Shown in pieces: positions 57,524-64,000 of a stretch of 64,000 nt of DNA (within the stretch, counting starts at the first letter, position 1; each line of letters begins with the position of its first letter). The DNA comes from Methylomonas sp. (GTDB lineage: Bacteria > Pseudomonadota > Gammaproteobacteria > Methylococcales > Methylomonadaceae). The stretch covers positions 1-64,000 of the forward strand of contig PERU01000019.1 in NCBI GenBank assembly GCA_002928965.1, written 5' to 3'. The notes below the pieces were generated by a model. It worked only from the letters and a program-made list of their open reading frames with translations. It had not been told where the DNA came from and searched no databases. A program made the translations under genes and the position numbers.

Positions 57524-58350
57524 TAGTCCGCTCCCAGTTGTTTGGACATTTCGATAGAGCGGTCTTTTGCCGCTGTCAAGGCTTTAGCCACCAGTTCAGT
57601 AAAGCCATTTTGTTGAAAGGTTTCAATGGCCTTTTGGGTAGTACCGCCGGGGGATGTTACACGCTCCCTTAATTGGGTGGGTGATTCAGCTGATTCCAGA
57701 GCGATTTTGGCAGCGCCCAAAGCGGTTTGTTGCACCAACAAGCGAGCAGTATGTTCATCCAGACCCATATCAAGTGCCACTTTTTCCATGGCTTCCATCA
57801 TCAGAAAAAAGTAGGCGGGTCCACTGCCTGATACCGCGGTTACGGCATCCAGATCACGTTCACTGTTTACCCACAGGGAAATGCCGACAGCTCTTAAAAT
57901 ATTTTCAGCCAGGTCTTTTTGCTCTTCATTGACATTACTGTTTGCATGCAATGCGGTTGCCCCGGTCAAAACCAAGGCTGGCGTATTAGGCATACAACGA
58001 ACGATCGCGACATCACCTCCCAACCACAAAGCCAAGCTGGTTTGGGAGATACCGGCCGCAATAGATACTACCAGAGCATGTTTTTGCTGGATCAGGGGCG
58101 CAATTTGCAGAGCCACTTCACGCAAAATCTGGGGCTTGACCGCCAACACAACCACATCAACTTCCTGAACTGTTTTAAGGTTGTCCGTGGAGACGTTGAC
58201 ATTCAAATTATCACGATGCGACTGCAATAGGGCTGAGGCTGTATCTGACACCCAAATTTGTTGCGGCGAGTGTCCGCTGGCGATCAAACCACTCATCAAA
58301 CTGGTTGCCATATTGCCGCCGCCAATAAAACCGATAGTTCTTGTTTTCAT
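57523..58350 (-). CDS. proC: Pyrroline-5-carboxylate reductase
   Basis: The last step of proline synthesis. The 275-residue protein has the Rossmann motif FIGGGNMATSLMSGLI, VVLAVKPQ, the conserved RCMPNTPA block and the C-terminal catalytic SGSGPAYFFLMMEAM ... LVQQTALGAA ... RERVTSPGGTTQKAIETF. No yggS is seen upstream. It is translationally linked to yggT. Confidence 0.96.
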   Translation of the reverse strand: MKTRTIGFIGGGNMATSLMSGLIASGHSPQQIWVSDTASALLQSHRDNLNVNVSTDNLKTVQEVDVVVLAVKPQILREVALQIAPLIQQKHALVVSIAAGISQTSLALWLGGDVAIVRCMPNTPALVLTGATALHANSNVNEEQKDLAENILRAVGISLWVNSERDLDAVTAVSGSGPAYFFLMMEAMEKVALDMGLDEHTARLLVQQTALGAAKIALESAESPTQLRERVTSPGGTTQKAIETFQQNGFTELVAKALTAAKDRSIEMSKQLGAD

Positions 58351-58435
58351 AACCTACTGTGTATTAAGGAATTCCAATGATCGAAAAAAATGAATGCATG
58401 CATTCTACATGACTATGGAGTCACTATAGCAAATC

Positions 58436-59980
58436 TCAAGAGCGGAACTCATGCTCATGCAAATGGCGAACTCTTAGACCCGAGACAGCTAAACCGATCA
58501 AATAAATCAGCATGGACAAGCCAATCACCATCACCAAATGCAGGCCGCGTTGAGACACATTCCAAACCAACCAAAGCTGCTGATCGACAAAATAGGTCAA
58601 AAATATCGACATCACGCAACTGGCAAACAGTACCCGCAGCATAAATACCCACCAACCATCGCCGGGCTGATAGACCTGTTGTTTTAGCAGATTGATCAAC
58701 AACAACCCGGCATTCAGATACGCTGCCAAACTGGTGGCCAATGCGATACCTGCATGCGCCAGAGGAAACACCAACGCGATACTCAACACCATGTTGCAAA
58801 CAATGGCGTACAGGCCAAATCTGACAGGTGTTCGGGTGTCCATTCTGGAAGTGAAGGCAGGTACCAACACTTTAATCAGCACGAATGCCAACAACCCTAG
58901 TGCAAAAGCCATCAGACTTTTACCGGCCATGGCGACATCGTCAGCACCAAATTCGTTGTACTGAAATAAAGTGGCCAATAATGGCTGTGAGAGCAGCACC
59001 AAGCCCAAAGTGGCCGGCATACCGATCAGGATCACCAGTTTTAATCCCCAATCCAGGGATTTGGAAAAGGCCATCGTATCTTCTGCTGCGTAATTTTTCG
59101 CAAGGTTCGGCAAAATCACGCTGGAAACCGCCACACCCAAAATGCCTAACGGAAATTCAACCAGTCGATCAGAGTAATACAACCAGGAAACGCTGCCTGA
59201 AGCCAGAAATGATGCCATCAAAGTACCGAACAGTAAGTTGATCTGCACTACTGATACCCCAAAAATAGCCGGCAGCATTAATTTGATCACCCGCCTCACG
59301 CCACTGTCTCGCCAACCCCAACGCAGCCTTGACAACACGCCCAAGCGAAACAGAACCGGGAGTTGAAACAGCAGCTGCACAACACCGGCAATAAACACGC
59401 CCCAGGCCAATGCAACAATTGGCTCCGCGAAGACAGGCGCCAGCCAAATTGCCGTAACTATCATGCAAATATTCAGAAATATGGGGGTAATGGCAGGTAT
59501 CGCAAACATGCCATGCGCGTTTAAAATCGAGCCGGCAAAGGCAGTCAGAGAAATGAACAGTAAATAAGGGAAAGTGATTTGCACTAGTTGCACAGCCAAA
59601 TCGTATTGGCTACCTTCCCACAAAAATCCGGGGGCAAAAAATATAATCAGCAGGGGAGCCGCAATCACGCCTGCCAGCGTTATCAAACCCAGTAAACCGG
59701 CCAATGTACCCGCGGTCTTTTCGATAAACGACTTTAAGTCTGCTTTGCTGCCGTTGTGTTTGTAATCGGACAACACAGGCACAAATGCATGCGCAAAAGC
59801 CCCTTCGGCAAACAGGCGACGTAGAAAATTCGGAATCTTGAAGGCAACGAAAAACGCGTCGGTAGCAGGACTGACGCCAAATAAATTGGCAATCAGCATG
59901 TCACGAACAAAGCCCATCACCCGCGAAATAAGCGTCATACCACTGACAATCGCCGTAGATTTATAAAGCTGCTTGGTCAA
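58436..59980 (-). CDS. murJ: Lipid II flippase MurJ
   Basis: Flips lipid II across the inner membrane for peptidoglycan synthesis. The 514-residue MVF-family protein has 14 predicted helices. The N-terminal signature RVMGFVRDMLIANLFGVSPATDAFFVAFKIPNFLRRLFAEGAFAHAFVPVLSDY contains the essential Arg and Asp residues of the cavity. It is divergent from rpsT, the usual gammaproteobacterial arrangement. Confidence 0.96.
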   Translation of the reverse strand: MTKQLYKSTAIVSGMTLISRVMGFVRDMLIANLFGVSPATDAFFVAFKIPNFLRRLFAEGAFAHAFVPVLSDYKHNGSKADLKSFIEKTAGTLAGLLGLITLAGVIAAPLLIIFFAPGFLWEGSQYDLAVQLVQITFPYLLFISLTAFAGSILNAHGMFAIPAITPIFLNICMIVTAIWLAPVFAEPIVALAWGVFIAGVVQLLFQLPVLFRLGVLSRLRWGWRDSGVRRVIKLMLPAIFGVSVVQINLLFGTLMASFLASGSVSWLYYSDRLVEFPLGILGVAVSSVILPNLAKNYAAEDTMAFSKSLDWGLKLVILIGMPATLGLVLLSQPLLATLFQYNEFGADDVAMAGKSLMAFALGLLAFVLIKVLVPAFTSRMDTRTPVRFGLYAIVCNMVLSIALVFPLAHAGIALATSLAAYLNAGLLLINLLKQQVYQPGDGWWVFMLRVLFASCVMSIFLTYFVDQQLWLVWNVSQRGLHLVMVIGLSMLIYLIGLAVSGLRVRHLHEHEFRS

Positions 59981-60092
59981 TGTCGGCCTCTACCCTGACA
60001 AAACTGGTTTCAACACATTAATTAAGTTGACAATCATAGCATCCAAAAAGATAATGCACGGTTTCTAATTAACTCGAATGAACTGATACTTT

Positions 60093-60356
60093 ATGGCTAA
60101 TTCACCACAAGCTAAAAAAAGAGCGCGTCAGGCAGAGAAAAGCCGTATTCGCAATGCTGGACAACGTAGTAACCTTCGCACTTTCATCAAGAAAGTGATT
60201 GCTGCAGTAAGAGCAGGCGATAAAGAGCAAGCCACCGCCGCATTTAGAACCGCAGTCCCTGTGATCGATTCTGCTGTAACCAAAGGCATTATCCACAAAA
60301 ACAAAGCCGCTCGCAGCAAAAGCAGACTAAACGACAGATTGCGCAACATGGCTTAA
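60093..60356 (+). CDS. rpsT: 30S ribosomal protein S20
   Basis: An 87-residue basic helical protein that binds 16S rRNA ([30 protein letters not shown]...[18 protein letters not shown]). It is divergent from murJ and followed by a strong terminator. Confidence 0.97.
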   Translation: MANSPQAKKRARQAEKSRIRNAGQRSNLRTFIKKVIAAVRAGDKEQATAAFRTAVPVIDSAVTKGIIHKNKAARSKSRLNDRLRNMA

Positions 60357-60381
60357 ATTGCAGCCTTTGCACGATCATTAA

Positions 60382-60413
60382 AAGGCTGATGCCAAAAGGC
60401 ATCGGCCTTTTTT
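60382..60413 (+). terminator. Rho-independent terminator of rpsT
   Basis: AAGGCTGATGCC, loop AAAA, GGCATCGGCCTT with T-run, 26 bp after the stop codon. Its left flank may also serve the convergent L,D-transpeptidase gene. Confidence 0.9.
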
Positions 60414-60424
60414 ATGCTTGTTGT

Positions 60425-61786
60425 TTAGCGCTTCTGCGGTTTTACGGTTGTCACATCGAGATCAAAGTCGTTCTGAATTCGCTTCGCGGCCAAATTGGTT
60501 TCCTTCTTGTTTTTAAAAGGCCCAACCACAACCTGAAAAACACCGTCTTTTTCAACCTTGCGGGCCGGCATTTGCGGACCTTGATGATTCAGCATCGCAG
60601 CCAGCTTTTGCGCGTCGATTTCACTGCTAAAGCCAGCCGTAACGATTGACCAATCAGCTTCTGTCAACTCACGCACGGACGGCTGCCCAAATAACTGCTG
60701 AGGCCGCTGAATCTTGATTGCTTGTGCAACCAAGGCAGACGCGTCTAATGACGCCTGTAAAACCGGAGTTGGCACACCATCTGCGCGCTGCAAAACATCT
60801 TCAACTCTGTGCCAATCCACCACTGCATTTTTCTCTGCGGCAAGTTTTTCCAACCTGTTGAGAAGCGCTTTTTGCAATTGCTTGGTTTGTTTTGCCCACT
60901 TTTGCAGCGGTTGATGAGCCTCGACATACAATTCCCCCTCATCCCAACCCGCTAAATACGGTTGATGCACAATGCGAACATCTGTACCGACATTGACCTG
61001 ATCAAACAAAACTTCAACATCTTCCGGATATAGCTGCACGCAACCATGACTGACCTGCATTCCAATCCCATAAGGCTTATTGGTGCCGTGAATCAAATAG
61101 CCACTAAAACCCAAAGGCATCGCATAATAGCCCAGCGGATTATCGGGGCCGGAAGGCATGATCTTTGGCAGGGGATCACCTGACAAATGATGCTCACGGT
61201 GAATCGATTCAGGGACTGTCCAGGCGGGATTGACTTTTTTTGCGACAATTTTTGTTGCGCCTAACGGCGTATTCCAACCATCGCGACCAATCCCCACCGG
61301 GTAGGTCAACACCCTATGTTCAGCTTTTGGGTAATAAAACATCCGCATATTGGCTAAATTCAACACAATGCCATTGCGAGGCGCTTCCGGCAGAATAAAC
61401 TGCAATGGCAATAATACCTGCTGATTATCATCCAAGGCCCACGCGTCCAATTCAGGATTGGCGATGGTTATGTCTGTGTAACCCAAGCCAAAATGTCTTG
61501 CTAAATCAGACAACGTATCATTTTGCCGGCTTTCTACTGTGGCTAATACACCAACAACCTCGCGTTGGCCGGCAATCGAAAACACATGACTTTCAATGGT
61601 CTCTGCCCTGCCTTCAAAAACCAAGTTTTCAGGATGTTCTGTGGTAAATGATAACGTTTGGCAGCCACTTAACAGCCAAGCACCACACACAAAAAGCAAC
61701 CCCAAAAAAGTAACCTTGTGCAAACTGTAATCAATCCGACTCTTTGCAAAAAACACTATACTTCCTTCAAAATCAATAATAACCAA
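60425..61786 (-). CDS. L,D-transpeptidase lipoprotein with LysM and SPOR domains
   Basis: A peptidoglycan-modifying enzyme. The lipobox is in GAWLLSGCQT. The ATG at 61786 gives a long pre-signal; an in-frame TTG 23 codons in (LHKVTFLGLL) would give a tighter lipoprotein signal. A LysM-type segment (ESRQNDTLSDLARHFGLGYTDITIANP) is followed by the YkuD catalytic domain with HGTNKPYGIGMQVSHGCVQLYPEDVE (His and Cys nucleophile) and a C-terminal SPOR domain (SIVTAGFSSEIDAQKL ... VVVGPFKNKKE) that targets denuded glycan at septa. It is close to the ErfK/YbiS type. Confidence 0.9.
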   Translation of the reverse strand: MVIIDFEGSIVFFAKSRIDYSLHKVTFLGLLFVCGAWLLSGCQTLSFTTEHPENLVFEGRAETIESHVFSIAGQREVVGVLATVESRQNDTLSDLARHFGLGYTDITIANPELDAWALDDNQQVLLPLQFILPEAPRNGIVLNLANMRMFYYPKAEHRVLTYPVGIGRDGWNTPLGATKIVAKKVNPAWTVPESIHREHHLSGDPLPKIMPSGPDNPLGYYAMPLGFSGYLIHGTNKPYGIGMQVSHGCVQLYPEDVEVLFDQVNVGTDVRIVHQPYLAGWDEGELYVEAHQPLQKWAKQTKQLQKALLNRLEKLAAEKNAVVDWHRVEDVLQRADGVPTPVLQASLDASALVAQAIKIQRPQQLFGQPSVRELTEADWSIVTAGFSSEIDAQKLAAMLNHQGPQMPARKVEKDGVFQVVVGPFKNKKETNLAAKRIQNDFDLDVTTVKPQKR

Positions 61787-61981
61787 TGCTTAAAATAGCC
61801 GCTTTTTGCCATGCACGATTGATTTTAACGAAACCTTCATATTCAAAAGCGTCGCATTCAAGCCACTTGATTCAGAGAAAAGCCTCTGTGCGTTTAGCCT
61901 TCATTAGCAAGCCTTAAAATGATACGATATTCCCAGTATTTAACTCAGGTATTCACTTTCACCCACTCTATGGAGTTTCCC

Positions 61982-63073
61982 ATGCCCAGCATTGACAAGG
62001 CTGCTGTCGAAAATCTGCTCAGAGCATTTATCGACCCCAACCTCGCCACAGACTTAGTCTCCGCCAAATCGGTTAAAAACATCACGGTCAATGGCGATGA
62101 TGTCAGTATTACTATTGAGCTGGGCTACCCCGCCAAAAGCTACCTACCGGAACTCAAGCAACAACTGCAACAAAAACTGGCGACGCTTCCTGGTATTGGC
62201 AATATCACACTGGAACTGGGCAGCAACATCACCGCACACTCTGTGCAAAAAACCTTAAAGCCGTTGCCAAACGTCAAAAACATCATTGCCGTAGCTTCCG
62301 GAAAAGGCGGTGTTGGCAAGTCAACCACCTCGGTCAATCTGGCCCTGGCGCTGGCGGCAGAAGGCGCCAATGTCGGCATTCTGGATGCCGATATCTACGG
62401 TCCCAGCATTCCGACCATGTTGGGTTTGTCCGGACAACCCGAAACCATAGACGGCAAATTCATGTTGCCTAAAATCTCCTTTGGCATCCAGACCATCTCT
62501 ATCGGTTACCTGGTTGATCCAGATCAACCCATGATCTGGCGCGGCCCGATGGTTACAGGCGCCTTACAGCAACTACTGACCCAAACTCGCTGGGATAATC
62601 TGGATTATTTGATTATCGATCTCCCCCCCGGTACCGGTGACATCCAACTGACCTTGGCGCAGCAAATCCCGGTCAGCGGCGCCATCATCGTCACTACGCC
62701 ACAAGATATTGCCCTGATTGACGCTCAGCGCGGCCTGGGTATGTTCGAGAAAGTGAATGTGCCGATTTTAGGTTTGGTAGAAAACATGAGCATCCACATT
62801 TGCAGCAACTGCGGTCATGAAGAAGCCATTTTCGGCCAAGGTGGCGGCTTATCCATGGCATCGAAAAACAAAGTCGAACTATTAGGTTCATTACCCCTTG
62901 ATATAGAAATCCGCAAACTGGCTGACAGTGGCAGACCAACCGTTGCAGCCGACCCCAATAGCCGTTCTGCGGAAATGTACAAAGCCATTGCCCGAAAAAT
63001 GGCCGCCAAGCTGGCTTTACGCAACCGCGACTACAGCAACAAATTCCCTAATATAGTTATTCAAAATACTTAA
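61982..63073 (+). CDS. apbC: Iron-sulfur cluster carrier protein ApbC/Mrp
   Basis: A P-loop ATPase that carries Fe-S clusters to apoproteins. The ATG at 61982 follows GGAG by 7 bp and gives MPSIDKAAVENLLRAF; in-frame ATGs further upstream lack a site. The 363-residue protein has an N-terminal MIP18/DUF59 domain (1-90), the deviant Walker A GKGGVGKSTTSVNLA, Walker B YLIIDLPPGTGD and the cluster-binding CxxC in HICSNCGHEEAIFG. It is monocistronic, with a terminator 30 bp downstream. Confidence 0.94.
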   Translation: MPSIDKAAVENLLRAFIDPNLATDLVSAKSVKNITVNGDDVSITIELGYPAKSYLPELKQQLQQKLATLPGIGNITLELGSNITAHSVQKTLKPLPNVKNIIAVASGKGGVGKSTTSVNLALALAAEGANVGILDADIYGPSIPTMLGLSGQPETIDGKFMLPKISFGIQTISIGYLVDPDQPMIWRGPMVTGALQQLLTQTRWDNLDYLIIDLPPGTGDIQLTLAQQIPVSGAIIVTTPQDIALIDAQRGLGMFEKVNVPILGLVENMSIHICSNCGHEEAIFGQGGGLSMASKNKVELLGSLPLDIEIRKLADSGRPTVAADPNSRSAEMYKAIARKMAAKLALRNRDYSNKFPNIVIQNT

Positions 63074-63101
63074 CACTGTTTCAGACATTCCCAGCTAATT
63101 T

Positions 63102-63136
63102 CAAAGCCCGCAATTCAGATGAGTTAGCGGGCTTTT
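63102..63136 (+). terminator. Rho-independent terminator of apbC
   Basis: AAAGCCCGC and GCGGGCTTTTT form the stem and T-run, starting 29 bp after the stop codon. Confidence 0.9.
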
Positions 63137-63198
63137 TAATGCCCTTGCTGGGATATATAAGTAGCTTGCTGAATCCAGACTTGCATGGATAGCCCTAA

Positions 63199-63356
63199 GG
63201 ATAGGGTCATAAATAACTTCCCGGAATTCTGCTTATTCCGAATCACACGATTCTTGCCCCCTCTTTAATAAAGAGGGGTTGGGGGGAGATTTTTTTAAAA
63301 ATCCCTCTCGATCCCCCTTTTTCAAAGGGGGAAGTTATTTGTAGCGAAATCCTAAG
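63199..63356 (+). repeat. Miniature dispersed element, copy D
   Basis: About 158 bp, same orientation as copies B and C, with a GGATAGGGTCATAAATAAC left end and a GTAGCGAAATCCTAAG right end, and the same GAGGGGTTGGGGGG core. It lies in the 495-bp gap between apbC and the last gene; nothing else is seen in that gap. Confidence 0.8.
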
Positions 63357-63568
63357 TCTATCGGCATAGCTCCGGCAACCCAAATCCCTCCACTCAAGTC
63401 GATGGCAAGCTCTGTGAATGTGACAGAATTTTTAGATTTTGCCGAGCCGTCTGCTAATCAACAAAATAGTTAGATGATTTTTTGCAAAACGGTCAATTTG
63501 CCTGTACGTCTTTGCGTAAGCTGGCTATTATTCATAGAAACTTTGAGGTATTGATCGGGGGATAAACA

Positions 63569-64000
63569 TTGAGTCCACGATACCGAATAGACCAACGCTT
63601 ACGCAGACGATTGTTGCCACTCATTTTAATCATCGTCACTGCCCTGCTGGGTTTATCGTTATATTTACGTGTAGCCAGTATTGAAAAACACGCCTATCAA
63701 TTGGCATCCGAGAGTGCGCGTAATATTTTCCGGATGGTGGTTTTAATCCGGCAATGGAGTGCAGAGCATGGCGGATCTTATGTCTTTACCTCCGCTTCAT
63801 CCCCTAGCAACCCCTATCTTGATCTGCCGCTGCGTGATATTCCGTTACCCGATGGCCGCAGTTTGACCTTGATTAATCCTGCCTACATGACCAGGCAAAT
63901 TGCCGAATTGGCCGAAACCGATCCCCAGTTACGCATCCGCTTACACATTACCAGCCTCAAGCCGATCCGACCGGAAAACAGCCCCGACGACTGGGAAACC
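63569..64000 (+). CDS. Partial membrane sensor protein with DUF3365-like periplasmic domain
   Basis: A reading frame open to the window edge, 144 codons without a stop. It starts at TTG 63569 after GGGGGATAAACA. The product begins MSPRYRIDQRLRRRLLPL with one membrane helix (about 15-37), then SARNIFRMVVLIRQWSAEHGGSYVF and PYLDLPLRDIPLPDGRSLTLINPAYMTRQI. This last block resembles the Tll0287-like (DUF3365) sensor domain found ahead of histidine kinase or GGDEF outputs. The output domain lies beyond the window. Confidence 0.7.
   Translation, partial: MSPRYRIDQRLRRRLLPLILIIVTALLGLSLYLRVASIEKHAYQLASESARNIFRMVVLIRQWSAEHGGSYVFTSASSPSNPYLDLPLRDIPLPDGRSLTLINPAYMTRQIAELAETDPQLRIRLHITSLKPIRPENSPDDWET

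Overview
The window looks like the chromosome of a gammaproteobacterium, most likely a methanotroph-like member of the Methylococcales. This is an inference from a MoxY/LapD-type sensor kinase, the DUF2066-purM neighbourhood, and the mix of housekeeping genes; no taxonomic marker gene is present. Most of the sequence is ordinary chromosomal core: signalling (GGDEF protein, two-component pair), galU, tolC, a citramalate synthase/isopropylmalate-dehydrogenase pair, xthA, an exported catalase-peroxidase, phoU, parC, purM, gltX with downstream tRNA genes, an OmpA-like lipoprotein, radC-coaBC-dut-PMM/PGM-like-argB, yggT-proC, murJ, rpsT, an L,D-transpeptidase and apbC.

The accessory centre is a type I-F CRISPR-Cas locus at about 24.3-34.8 kb: a 20-repeat array plus two defective repeats at its trailer end, then cas6f, csy3, csy2 and csy1 (all minus strand), a plus-strand segment, a broken cas2-3, and cas1. 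The locus is bracketed by two inverted copies of a ~158-bp miniature repeat (23966-24123 and 35155-35313). The plus-strand segment between csy1 and cas2-3 holds two solitary I-F-type repeats (29602-29629 and 29656-29683) around a 26-nt pseudo-spacer, followed by a DUF1778/GNAT toxin-antitoxin pair.

The pseudo-spacer matches the csy1 promoter region at 29557-29582. Seventeen of the first 19 positions are identical; the mismatches are at positions 6 and 10, and position 6 is the one type I complexes ignore. A correct 5'-CC PAM lies immediately upstream. This fits a cas-regulating RNA (CreR/CreA-like) that would direct the Csy complex back onto its own promoter, and here it is coupled in position to a toxin-antitoxin module.

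The cas2-3 gene carries an out-of-frame deletion that removes helicase motif III. The likely state is an intact crRNA-binding complex, an intact Cas1 and no functional interference nuclease: a CRISPR system that may now act mainly as a repressor. In the array, one trailer-proximal repeat has lost exactly its 17-bp Cas6f stem-loop, and the spacer next to it resembles a dispersed chromosomal palindrome.

Other points of interest: a phosphomannomutase-like membrane protein lacking the catalytic phosphoserine, a two-Cache plus CheW protein without membrane segments, coaBC without a normal in-frame start codon, and several gene ends (dedA-like, parC, cas1) built from repeat or IS-end sequence.
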